This document shows, piece after piece, positions 54,140-62,697 of a DNA stretch of 64,000 bases. Within the stretch, counting starts at the first letter, position 1. Every line of letters begins with the position of its first letter. Source of the DNA: Pseudomonas fluorescens. GTDB lineage: Bacteria; Pseudomonadota; Gammaproteobacteria; Pseudomonadales; Pseudomonadaceae. The notes under the pieces were generated by a model, which did no database searches, was not told where the DNA came from, and saw nothing but the letters and a program-made list of their open reading frames with translations. The stretch lies in contig NZ_CABVHY010000016.1 of NCBI RefSeq assembly GCF_902497875.1, positions 104,827 through 168,826 of the forward strand. Direction: 5' to 3'. The translations under genes and the position numbers were made by a program.

Positions 54140-55069
54140 ATGAGCTCTTATCTGATGTTGCATAACTCGATCCTCGACGTCATCGGCCAAACGCCGATCG
54201 TGCGCCTGGAAAAACTCTCCACTGACCTCGGCGTCGAGGTCTTCGTCAAACTCGAATCGCTGAACCCCGGAGGCAGTCACAAAGCCCGCATCGCATTGGG
54301 CATGATCCTCGATGCCGAGCGCAAAGGCATTCTGGTGCGTGGCACACAACAGACCATCATCGAGCCCAGCGGTGGCAACACCGGGATCGGCCTGGTGATG
54401 GCGGGCAACGTGCTGGGCTACAAAGTGGTTTTGGTGATTCCGGACAACTACAGCCCGGAAAAACAAAAATTGCTGCGTCTGTATGGCGCCGAAGTGGTGC
54501 TGTCCGACAGTCGCCTGGGCAACAACTCCCATGGCCAGAAAGCCATGGAGCTGCAACTGGAGAATCCTCGCTACGTGATGCTCAATCAGCAGCGTAACGC
54601 GGCCAACCCCGAAACTCACCGCCAAGGCACCGCCCGGGAAATTGTCCGGGCATTTGCCGGCCGTCGGATAGACTATTTTGTCGGCGGAATCGGAACCGGC
54701 GGTCATATCACCGGCATCGGCGAAATACTCAAGGCGACCTGGCCTGCCATCCGCGTATTGGGCGTCGAACCCGAAGAATGCGACTTGCTCAATGACCAGC
54801 ACGCGCCGCATCAGATCCAGGGGCTGTCGATCGGCATCGTGCCGAGCATCCTCAACCTCTCGGTACTGGACGGCATGCTCAAGGTTTCCAAGGATCAATG
54901 CCTGGAAATGATGCAACGGGTCATGCGCACCGATGCTATCAGCCTGGGGCTTTCATCGGCGGCCAACCTGGTGGCCATTGCCACCCTGGCCAAGGAAATG
55001 CCCGAGCACTCCACTGTCCTGACCATGGTCTACGACAGCGCGGACGCCTACCTGCCCTTATTCGAATAA
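54140..55069 (+). CDS. Cysteine synthase, CysM-like, likely carrier-dependent
   Basis: A 309-residue fold-type II PLP enzyme. The PLP lysine is Lys48 in NPGGSHKARIALG; GIGTGGHITG binds the phosphate. The asparagine loop reads EPSGGNTG rather than the usual EPTSGNTG. It is shorter than the classic enzymes' C terminus would suggest, but complete. In Mycobacterium, CysM takes sulfur from a CysO thiocarboxylate; here the carrier gene is 12 bases upstream, so the same use is likely. The neighbouring serine acetyltransferase suggests O-acetylserine as acceptor. I place the start at ATG 54140, after GGTGG; a GTG at 54131 is possible. Confidence 0.9.
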   Translation: MSSYLMLHNSILDVIGQTPIVRLEKLSTDLGVEVFVKLESLNPGGSHKARIALGMILDAERKGILVRGTQQTIIEPSGGNTGIGLVMAGNVLGYKVVLVIPDNYSPEKQKLLRLYGAEVVLSDSRLGNNSHGQKAMELQLENPRYVMLNQQRNAANPETHRQGTAREIVRAFAGRRIDYFVGGIGTGGHITGIGEILKATWPAIRVLGVEPEECDLLNDQHAPHQIQGLSIGIVPSILNLSVLDGMLKVSKDQCLEMMQRVMRTDAISLGLSSAANLVAIATLAKEMPEHSTVLTMVYDSADAYLPLFE

Positions 55070-55089
55070 TCCAAATGCGGGGTGCCTCC

Positions 55090-56082
55090 ATGGGGGGCTT
55101 CATTGATATGCAACAGCTGCACGATGAGTTGCTTGCGCACCTCATCAACACCCTGGAACCTGCTGATTTGCTGCAGCTGGACGGCCATTTGCACAGCTTG
55201 CTGCCCTGTGTGGCCGAGTGGCTCGCCGAGGACCTGATGGCCTTCGCCTCCCGCGACCCAGCATCGCAAGGTCGCGGCAACCTGATCCTGGAGTCGTACG
55301 CGTCCTTCAAGGCCGTTCTCTACTATCGCCTGGCTCATCAGGTGTTGAAGCTTGGCGGCGAAGAGGACCGCTACTTCCCCTGTATCGCGCAAAAACTCAG
55401 CAACCAGGGCAAGCTGCTTTCGGGCGCCGAGATCCACCCGGCCGCGCGGATCGGGCGCCGGTTTGTCCTTGATCATGGCTACGGCACGGTGATTGGCGAA
55501 ACCTGCGAAATTGGCCACGACTGCTACATCCTGTGCGGCGTGACGCTGGGCGCGCGCGGAATTGCCAACAACCCCAATGGCAAACGCCACCCGCGCCTGG
55601 GCAACAATGTAGAGATCGGCGCGGGAGCCAGAATTCTTGGCTGCGTGACGATTGGCGACAATGTCTTCATCTCCCCGGCGTGCGTCATTACCCATGACGT
55701 ACCGGCTGACACGAAGGTGAAGATCGTCAACCAGATCCAGCTGCAGAAATTTTCAGAGTCCGATCATGGCGGTTTCCTCGGCGCCTTCGCGCTCAACGAA
55801 CGCTTGCACCTGGTCGGTGAAGTCAGCAACAGCCAGCACGTCACCCTACTGGATGCAGACTTTCAACCGCTGCGCAGTCTTGCGCTGGAAGTCACCGTCA
55901 AAGAGCGCAGCCACCTGCAGTTTCGGATTCTTCACAGCGAAGATGGGGGTTACCCACCGCGACTGCCACTGAACCTGCACGTCTGCGGCCCCAACCAGGA
56001 CATTACCTTGATCGCCCCACCGGGCTTGAGCGCAATGGTCCGGCGCCTGATGCAAGCTCGTCCTCAATCTGTCGGAGGTTGA
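55090..56082 (+). CDS. Serine O-acetyltransferase with extra C-terminal domain
   Basis: A protein of about 330 residues. The N-terminal helices are typical (LESYASFKAVLYYRLAHQVL). The left-handed beta-helix carries the CysE motifs IHPAARIGRRFVLDHGYGTVIGET, with the catalytic Asp-His pair, GVTLGARG and GKRHPRLG. After the helix it continues for about 100 residues with no match I recognise, reading like a beta-rich domain (LHLVGEVSNSQHVTLLDADF, LPLNLHVCGPNQDITL). The usual CysE tail that binds CysK is absent. It should make O-acetylserine for the adjacent synthase. Starts at 55075 and 55108 are also possible. Confidence 0.85.
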   Translation: MGGFIDMQQLHDELLAHLINTLEPADLLQLDGHLHSLLPCVAEWLAEDLMAFASRDPASQGRGNLILESYASFKAVLYYRLAHQVLKLGGEEDRYFPCIAQKLSNQGKLLSGAEIHPAARIGRRFVLDHGYGTVIGETCEIGHDCYILCGVTLGARGIANNPNGKRHPRLGNNVEIGAGARILGCVTIGDNVFISPACVITHDVPADTKVKIVNQIQLQKFSESDHGGFLGAFALNERLHLVGEVSNSQHVTLLDADFQPLRSLALEVTVKERSHLQFRILHSEDGGYPPRLPLNLHVCGPNQDITLIAPPGLSAMVRRLMQARPQSVGG

Positions 56083-56084
56083 AC

Positions 56085-56813
56085 ATGTCAGTACACACGA
56101 TGGAAACCCTGGCGCTTTACGATAACGCGCCCTACCAGAACGCTTTCGACGCGAGGATCGTGGCTGTCAGCGATCAGGGTATCGCCCTGGAGCACACGCT
56201 GTTTTATCCAACCGGTGGCGGCCAACCCGGGGACACCGGCCTGATCACCTTGCCCGACGGCACCAGCCTCAAGGTGACCGGCACGGTGCGCGACCCGCTC
56301 TTGCGTTCGATCATCTGGCATCAACTGGAGGCTTATCCCCCACAACTGCGAGCCGGCCTGAAGATCGACGCAAGCCTGGACTGGGAACGACGTTACCAGC
56401 ACATGAGAATGCATACGTGCCTGCACCTGCTGTGCTCGATCATCGATGCTCCAGTCACCGGGTGCAGCATCAGTCATGACAAAGGCCGGCTGGATTTCGA
56501 CCTGCCAGAAATGACCCTCGAAAAGGAACGCATCACCGAGCAACTGAACGCCCTCGTGGCTCAAGCCCTGGAGGTGAAACAGCTGTCCATGCCGGCGTCC
56601 GAGTACGCCACACTGCTGCAGATAACCCGCACTCAAGCCGTCGCGCCGCCGGTCATACAAGGCGCGGTCCGGGTCATCGAAATAAACGGCGTCGATATCC
56701 AGCCTTGCGGAGGTACCCACGTCATCAATACCGAAGAAATTGGCCGGGTCTTCTGCGAAAAAATCGAGAAAAAGAGCAAGCACAACCGGCGAGTGATTTT
56801 GCGTTTCGAATAA
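56085..56813 (+). CDS. AlaX-type alanyl-tRNA editing protein
   Basis: A 242-residue stand-alone editing domain. The zinc motifs are intact: His110 and His114 (HTCLH) and Cys208 and His212 (CGGTH). The N-terminal beta-barrel has FYPTGGGQPGDTG. Such proteins hydrolyse seryl- or glycyl-tRNA(Ala). The gene starts 2 bases after the serine acetyltransferase stop, with GGAGG six bases before the ATG, so it belongs to the operon. A link to serine or cysteine mischarging is an inference from context. Confidence 0.9.
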   Translation: MSVHTMETLALYDNAPYQNAFDARIVAVSDQGIALEHTLFYPTGGGQPGDTGLITLPDGTSLKVTGTVRDPLLRSIIWHQLEAYPPQLRAGLKIDASLDWERRYQHMRMHTCLHLLCSIIDAPVTGCSISHDKGRLDFDLPEMTLEKERITEQLNALVAQALEVKQLSMPASEYATLLQITRTQAVAPPVIQGAVRVIEINGVDIQPCGGTHVINTEEIGRVFCEKIEKKSKHNRRVILRFE

Positions 56814-56817
56814 ACCG

Positions 56818-57032
56818 CAAGATCAAAAGATCGCAGCCTGCGGCAGCTCCTACGGGGGTTGCGTGCAACCGATCAATCACGGTGACACACGGTCGGTGTA
56901 GCAGCTACGTAGGAGCTGTGTAGGAGCTGTGTAGGAGCTGTCGAGTGAAACGAGGCTGCGATCTTTTGATCTTTAAAAATTGCACCAAAGCAAAATCAAA
57001 AGATCGCAGCCTGCGGCAGCTCCTACGGGGGT
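56818..57032. repeat. REP cluster with an 11-base triplicate
   Basis: An inverted copy lies near 56821-56854, a diverged forward copy ends near 56970 and another inverted copy lies near 56997-57028. The head of the middle copy carries GTAGGAGCTGT three times in tandem (56909-56941, period 11), followed by CGAGTGAAACGAGGCTGCGA. The 264-base gap between the convergent alaX and prpD genes is otherwise empty. Confidence 0.88.
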
Positions 57033-57077
57033 TACATGCAACAGATCCATCACGATGACACAGGGTGCAAACACCCC

Positions 57078-58562
57078 TCAGATCACGAACAAATCCACAA
57101 AGCGGTTGACCGGCGTCGCTTCAAGCGCAGCCTGGTCCTTGCACAGGGCGAAGATTTCCGCCGAGCGCTGGGCGGTGAAGCGAGTCGCCAGGTTCGCCTT
57201 GAATTTGTCTTCCAGCAATGGAATGCCTTCGACGCGACGACGGCGGTGGCCGATCGGGTATTCAACCACGACCTGTTCGGTGCTTGAGCCGTCGCTGAAG
57301 AACACTTGAATCGCGTTGGCAATGGAGCGCTTGTCGGCTTCCAGGTATTCGCGGGTGAAACGCGGGTCTTCGACGATGACCATCTTCTCGCGCAACTCGT
57401 CGATGATTGGATGAGCCGCGTGGAACTCGTCTTCGTAGTGCTCGGCTACCAGATTGCCGAACGCCAGCGGCACGGCAGTCATGTACTGGATGCAGTGATC
57501 GCGGTCAGCAGCGTTGGCCAATTTACCGACCTTGGAGATGATGCGGATCGCCGACTCGTGGGTGGTGATAACGATCTTCTCGATCTCGTGCAGACGATCC
57601 TTGACCTGCGGATGCAGAGTGACCGCGGCTTCGCAGGCGGTTTGCGCGTGGAACTCGGCGGGGAAGCTGATCTTGAACAGCACATTCTCCATCACGTAGC
57701 TGCCGTACTTCTGCGTGATGCTGAAGACCCGCTGGTTTTCAGGCTTGAGCGCCAGATCCTTGTTGGTATGGCTGAACAGCACGTCGTAGAAGCCCCACTG
57801 CTTTGCCGTCAGCACGCCGGGGATGCCCATTTCACCGCGCAGGGCGATATCTGCCAGACGCACGCCCCGGCTGGACGCATCGCCCGCTGCCCAGGACTTG
57901 CGCGAACCGGCGTTCGGTGCGTGGCGGTAGGTGCGCAGCGCCTGCCCATCGGCGAATGCATGGGACAGCGCGGACAGCAGTTGTTCGCGGTTGGCGCCCA
58001 TCAGTTTCGCGGTGACCGCCGTGGAGGCGACTTTGACCAGGATCACGTGGTCCAGGCCGACCCGGTTGAAGGAGTTTTCCAGGGCGATCACGCCCTGGAT
58101 CTCGTGGGCCATGATCATCGCTTCCAGCACCGCGCGCACGGTCAACGGCGCGTCGCCATTGGCCACACGTTTCTGTGACAGGTGATCGGCGACCGCAAGA
58201 ATCCCGCCGAGGTTATCGGACGGATGGCCCCACTCGGCCGCCAGCCAGGTGTCGTTGTAGTCGAGCCAGCGGACGATGCAACCGATGTCCCACGCCGCCT
58301 TGACTGGATCAAGCCGAAAACTGGTACCGGGGACGCGGGCGCCAAAAGGGACGATGGTGCCTTCGACGAGAGGCCCCAGGTGCTTGGTGCACTCAGGGAA
58401 ACGCAAGGCCAGCAGACCGCAACCGAGGGTGTCCATCAGGCAGTTGCGGGCGGTGTCCAGAGCTTCTGTGGACTCGATCTTGAAGGTCAGGACGTAGTCG
58501 GCAATGTCCTGCAGGACGGTGTCGTAGTCGGGGCGGATGTTCAGGTCGACGTTGGCGCTCAT
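57078..58562 (-). CDS. prpD: 2-methylcitrate dehydratase PrpD
   Basis: A 494-residue MmgE/PrpD-family enzyme of the methylcitrate cycle for propionate use. Characteristic segments are LDYNDTWLAAEWGHPSDNLGGILAVAD and SHAFADGQALRTYRHAPNAGSRKSWAAGDASSRGV. In organisms with AcnD and PrpF, as here, AcnD dehydrates 2-methylcitrate and PrpD may be partly redundant. It is the last gene of the prpC-acnD-prpF-prpD block and is separated from prpF by a short REP remnant. Confidence 0.95.
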   Translation of the reverse strand: MSANVDLNIRPDYDTVLQDIADYVLTFKIESTEALDTARNCLMDTLGCGLLALRFPECTKHLGPLVEGTIVPFGARVPGTSFRLDPVKAAWDIGCIVRWLDYNDTWLAAEWGHPSDNLGGILAVADHLSQKRVANGDAPLTVRAVLEAMIMAHEIQGVIALENSFNRVGLDHVILVKVASTAVTAKLMGANREQLLSALSHAFADGQALRTYRHAPNAGSRKSWAAGDASSRGVRLADIALRGEMGIPGVLTAKQWGFYDVLFSHTNKDLALKPENQRVFSITQKYGSYVMENVLFKISFPAEFHAQTACEAAVTLHPQVKDRLHEIEKIVITTHESAIRIISKVGKLANAADRDHCIQYMTAVPLAFGNLVAEHYEDEFHAAHPIIDELREKMVIVEDPRFTREYLEADKRSIANAIQVFFSDGSSTEQVVVEYPIGHRRRRVEGIPLLEDKFKANLATRFTAQRSAEIFALCKDQAALEATPVNRFVDLFVI

Positions 58563-58600
58563 GGTCCATTTACTCCGCTAAGGGTGAAACGTTACCCCCT

Positions 58601-58634
58601 GTAGGAGCTCCTACATAGCTCCTACACAGCTCCT
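58601..58634. repeat. REP remnant
   Basis: GTAGGAGCTCCTACATAGCT and CTACACAGCTCC are fragments of REP heads, in both directions, between prpF and prpD. The central palindrome is lost. It resembles the triplicated heads at 56909-56941. Confidence 0.65.
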
Positions 58635-58650
58635 TTGGGGATGGGTTTTC

Positions 58651-59841
58651 TCAGAATGCATCACCAGGCACACGCACCCAGCCTTCCATCAACACCCGCG
58701 CACTGCGGCTCATGATGGCTTTTTTCACGGTCCATTCACCGTTGACCTGGCTAGCCTCGGCGCCTACGCGCAGGGTGCCCGATGGATGACCGAAGCGTAC
58801 CGCGTTGCGCGCAGTGCCGCCCGCGGCGAGGTTGACCAGGGTGCCCGGAATCGCCGCGGCGGTGCCGATGGCGACTGCGGCGGTGCCCATCATGGCGTGG
58901 TGCAGCTTGCCCATGGACAGTGCGCGCACCAGCAGGTCGACGTCACCCGCGGCCACCGGCTTGCCGCTGGAGGCGAGGTAATCGGCAGGCTTGCCGACGA
59001 AGGCGACCTTGGGTGTGTGCTGACGCTTGGCAGCTTCATCGAGGTGTTCGATCAGGCCCATGCGCAATGCGCCGTGAGCGCGAATGGTCTCGAACATCGC
59101 CAGCGCCTTGGGGTCGCCGTTGATCTGGCCTTGCAGTTCGGTACCGGTGTAACCAATGTCCTCGGCATTGACGAAGATGGTCGGGATCCCGGCATTGATC
59201 ATGGTCACCTTGAGCGTACCGACGCCGGGCACCTCCAGATCATCCACCAGATTGCCCGTAGGGAACATCGAACCCCCTCCACCCTCTTCTTCGGCGGCCG
59301 GGTCCATGAATTCGAGCTGGACTTCGGCGGCCGGAAAGGTCACGCCGTCGAGTTCGAAGTCACCGGTTTCCTGCACCGCGCCATCAGTGATGGGCACATG
59401 GGCGATGATGGTCTTGCCGATGTTGGCTTGCCAGATGCGTACGATGGCCACGCCGTCGCGCGGAAGGCGACTGGCGTCCACCAGGCCGCTGCTGATGGCG
59501 AATGCGCCGACCGCAGCCGAGAGGTTGCCGCAGTTGCCACTCCAGTCGACGAACGGCTTGTCGATAGAGACCTGACCGAACAGGTAATCGACATCATGGT
59601 CGGCCTGGGTGCTTTTCGCCAGGATCACCGTCTTGCTGGTGCTCGAGGTCGCCGCGCCCATGCCGTCGATCTGTTTGTCATAAGGGTCGGGGCTGCCGAT
59701 TACCCGCAGCAACAGTGCATCGCGGGCCGCGCCCGGGACCTGTGCGGATTCGGGAAGGTCTTGCAGGCTGAAGAACACGCCTTTGCTGGTGCCGCCGCGC
59801 ATATAGGTGGCGGGAATCCTGATTTGTGGTGCGTGAGCCAT
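58651..59841 (-). CDS. prpF: 2-methylaconitate isomerase PrpF
   Basis: A 396-residue diaminopimelate-epimerase-like protein. Family features are IPATYMRGGTSKGVFF at the N terminus, DWSGNCGNLSAAVG with the probable active-site cysteine, and FGHPSGTLRVGAE near the C terminus. It converts the trans product of AcnD to the cis isomer used by aconitase. Its place directly downstream of acnD is typical. Confidence 0.95.
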   Translation of the reverse strand: MAHAPQIRIPATYMRGGTSKGVFFSLQDLPESAQVPGAARDALLLRVIGSPDPYDKQIDGMGAATSSTSKTVILAKSTQADHDVDYLFGQVSIDKPFVDWSGNCGNLSAAVGAFAISSGLVDASRLPRDGVAIVRIWQANIGKTIIAHVPITDGAVQETGDFELDGVTFPAAEVQLEFMDPAAEEEGGGGSMFPTGNLVDDLEVPGVGTLKVTMINAGIPTIFVNAEDIGYTGTELQGQINGDPKALAMFETIRAHGALRMGLIEHLDEAAKRQHTPKVAFVGKPADYLASSGKPVAAGDVDLLVRALSMGKLHHAMMGTAAVAIGTAAAIPGTLVNLAAGGTARNAVRFGHPSGTLRVGAEASQVNGEWTVKKAIMSRSARVLMEGWVRVPGDAF

Positions 59842-59900
59842 GGAGCGGGTTTCCTTATTGGCAGCGGCGAGACCTTGTCGGCCCGCCGCTGCACGTCGGG

Positions 59901-62495
59901 TTAGACGGCAACAGCCGATTCGAGGAAGTCCTGGGCGAAACGCTGCAGCACGCCGCCAGCCTCATAGATCGAGACTTCTTCGGCGGTGTCGAGGCGGCAA
60001 GTGACCGGCACGTCGAGACGCTCGCCGTTCTTGCGGGTGATCACCAGGGTCAGGGTGCTGCGCGGGATGCGTTCGCCGATTACGTCGAAGGTTTCACTGC
60101 CGTCGATGCCCAGAGTCTTGCGATCGGTGCCCGGTTTGAACTCCAGCGGCAGCACGCCCATGCCCACCAGGTTGGTGCGGTGAATTCGTTCGAAGCCTTC
60201 GGCAGCGATAGCTTCCACACCGGCCAGGCGTACGCCCTTGGCCGCCCAGTCACGGGACGAGCCCTGACCGTAATCGGCGCCGGCGATGATGATCAGCGGC
60301 TGCTTGCGCTCCATGTAAGTTTCGATGGCTTCCCACATGCGCATGACCTGGCCTTCCGGCTCGACGCGAGCCAGGGAACCCTGTATCACCTTGCCGTTTT
60401 CCTGGACCATTTCGTTGAACAGTTTCGGGTTGGCAAAGGTCGCGCGTTGGGCGGTCAAGTGGTCGCCGCGGTGGGTGGCGTAAGAGTTGAAGTCCACCTC
60501 TGGCAGGCCCATCTTGGCGAGGTATTCACCGGCTGCGCTGTCGAGCATGATGGCGTTCGACGGCGACAAGTGGTCGGTGGTGATGTTGTCCGGCAGCACC
60601 GCCAGAGGGCGCATGCCCTTGAGCGGACGAGCGCCGGCGAGCGCGCCTTCCCAGTACGGCGGACGGCGGATATAGGTGCTCATCTCGCGCCAGTCGTACA
60701 GCGGCTCAACCTTGGGACCGGTGTCTTCCTCGATGGCGAACATCGGGATGTAGACCTGACGGAACTGCTCCGGCTTCACCGAAGCCTTGACCACCGCGTC
60801 GATCTCTTCGTCGCTTGGCCAGATGTCTTTCAGGCGGATTTCCTTGCCGTTGGCATCCAGGCCCAGCACATCCTTCTCGATGTCGAAACGGATGGTCCCG
60901 GCAATGGCGTAAGCCACCACCAGTGGCGGCGACGCGAGGAACGCATTCTTGGCGTACGGGTGAATCCGCCCGTCGAAGTTGCGGTTACCGGAGAGCACCG
61001 CGGTGGCGTACAGGTCGCGGTCAATGATTTCCTGCTGGATCAGCGGATCCAGCGCGCCGGACATGCCGTTGCAGGTGGTGCAGGCGAAAGCCACGATACC
61101 GAAGCCCAATTGCTCCAGTTCAGTCGTCAGGGCCGCTTCGTCCAGGTACAAGGCAACGGTTTTCGAACCGGGTGCCAGGGACGACTTGACCCAGGGTTTG
61201 CGGGTCAGCCCGAGCTTGTTGGCATTGCGCGCCAACAGGCCGGCGGCGATGACGTTGCGCGGGTTACTGGTGTTGGTGCAACTGGTGATGGCGGCGATGA
61301 TTACCGCACCATCCGGCATTTGCCCGGGAACGTCGTCCCACTGGCCGGAAATACCTTGAGCCGCGAGGTCCGAGGTGGCGACACGGGCGTGAGGATTGCT
61401 CGGGCCCGCCATGTTGCGCACCACCGAGGACAGATCGAAGGTCAGCCCACGTTCGTATTGGGCGCCCTTCAGGCTGTCGGCCCAGAGGCCGGTCAGTTTT
61501 GCGTAACTCTCGACCAGTTTCACCTGTTCGTCTTCACGGCCGGTGAGCTTGAGGTAGTCGATGGTCTGTTGGTCGATATAGAACATCGCCGCGGTGGCGC
61601 CGTATTCCGGGGCCATGTTGGAGATGGTCGCGCGATCGCCCAAGGTCAGGGCCGAGGCACCTTCACCGAAGAACTCCAGCCAGGCGCCAACCACCTTTTG
61701 CTGGCGCAGGAACTGGGTCAGCGCCAGTACCATGTCGGTGGCGGTGATGCCCGGCTGCAACTTGCCGGTGAGCTCGACGCCGACGCTTTCCGGCAGACGC
61801 ATCCAGGAGGCGCGGCCGAGCATGACGCTTTCAGCTTCCAGACCACCGACACCGATAGCGATCACGCCCAGGGCATCGACGTGCGGGGTGTGGCTGTCGG
61901 TACCGACGCAGGTATCAGGGAAGGCCACGCCATCACGCACCTGTATCACCGGAGACATTTTCTCCAGGTTGATCTGGTGCATGATCCCGTTGCCCGGCGG
62001 GATCACGTCGACGTTCTTAAAGGCTTTTTTGGTCCAGTTGATGAAGTGGAAGCGGTCTTCGTTGCGACGGTCTTCGATGGCGCGGTTCTTTTCGAAAGCC
62101 TCGGGATCGGAGCCACCGGATTCAACGGCCAGGGAGTGATCGACGATCAATTGAGTCGGCACTACCGGGTTCACTTGCGCGGGATCACCACCTTGCAGGG
62201 CGATGGCGTCGCGCAGGCCGGCGAGGTCGACCAGCGCGGTCTGGCCGAGAATGTCGTGGCACACCACGCGAGCCGGGAACCACGGGAAGTCGAGGTCGCG
62301 CTTGCGTTCGATGAATTGTTTCAGGGATTCGGTGAGCGTGGCCGGGTCGCAGCGACGCACCAGGTTTTCCGCCAGCACGCGGGAGGTGTACGGCAGGGTG
62401 TCATAGGCTCCGGGCTGGATGGCCTCGACAGCCGCACGGACGTCGAAGTAATCCAGATGGCTGCCGGGCAGCGGTTTGCGGAATTCAGTATTCAT
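59901..62495 (-). CDS. acnD: Fe/S-dependent 2-methylcitrate dehydratase AcnD
   Basis: An 864-residue aconitase-superfamily enzyme. The three cluster cysteines are in ITSCTNTSNP and TTCNGMSG, with CVGTDSHTPHVDALG upstream in the active site. The C-terminal swivel domain carries GADYGQGSSRDWAAKG. Together with PrpF it replaces or supplements PrpD. The neighbouring prpC and prpF confirm AcnD rather than AcnA. The start is ATG at 62495. Confidence 0.96.
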   Translation of the reverse strand: MNTEFRKPLPGSHLDYFDVRAAVEAIQPGAYDTLPYTSRVLAENLVRRCDPATLTESLKQFIERKRDLDFPWFPARVVCHDILGQTALVDLAGLRDAIALQGGDPAQVNPVVPTQLIVDHSLAVESGGSDPEAFEKNRAIEDRRNEDRFHFINWTKKAFKNVDVIPPGNGIMHQINLEKMSPVIQVRDGVAFPDTCVGTDSHTPHVDALGVIAIGVGGLEAESVMLGRASWMRLPESVGVELTGKLQPGITATDMVLALTQFLRQQKVVGAWLEFFGEGASALTLGDRATISNMAPEYGATAAMFYIDQQTIDYLKLTGREDEQVKLVESYAKLTGLWADSLKGAQYERGLTFDLSSVVRNMAGPSNPHARVATSDLAAQGISGQWDDVPGQMPDGAVIIAAITSCTNTSNPRNVIAAGLLARNANKLGLTRKPWVKSSLAPGSKTVALYLDEAALTTELEQLGFGIVAFACTTCNGMSGALDPLIQQEIIDRDLYATAVLSGNRNFDGRIHPYAKNAFLASPPLVVAYAIAGTIRFDIEKDVLGLDANGKEIRLKDIWPSDEEIDAVVKASVKPEQFRQVYIPMFAIEEDTGPKVEPLYDWREMSTYIRRPPYWEGALAGARPLKGMRPLAVLPDNITTDHLSPSNAIMLDSAAGEYLAKMGLPEVDFNSYATHRGDHLTAQRATFANPKLFNEMVQENGKVIQGSLARVEPEGQVMRMWEAIETYMERKQPLIIIAGADYGQGSSRDWAAKGVRLAGVEAIAAEGFERIHRTNLVGMGVLPLEFKPGTDRKTLGIDGSETFDVIGERIPRSTLTLVITRKNGERLDVPVTCRLDTAEEVSIYEAGGVLQRFAQDFLESAVAV

Positions 62496-62563
62496 CGTCA
62501 GGACTCGGTCACGGTAAATTCAGAGGGGGCGCCTGGTACTGGAGCTGAAGCGAACTCGGTTTA

Positions 62564-62653
62564 GTGTGGGAGCGAGCTTGCTCGCGATAGCGGTGTATCA
62601 GTCGACATTGATGTTGAATGTCAGTCCGTCATCGCGAGCAAGCTCGCTCCCAC
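62564..62653. repeat. REP inverted pair, GTGGGAGCGAGC family
   Basis: Inverted copies (GTGGGAGCGAGCTTGCTCGC and CGCGAGCAAGCTCGCTCCCA) enclose about 45 bases between prpC and acnD, inside what should be one operon. Confidence 0.9.
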
Positions 62654-62697
62654 AGGGTTCTCGGTTTCATTCAGCTGCCAGCGCCGGCACCCACCGG

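Noticed and set aside
59826..62564. 912-codon open frame on the plus strand
   Set aside because: It is antisense to acnD, whose cluster cysteines and full length are evident. No ribosome site or recognisable domain supports the antisense frame.
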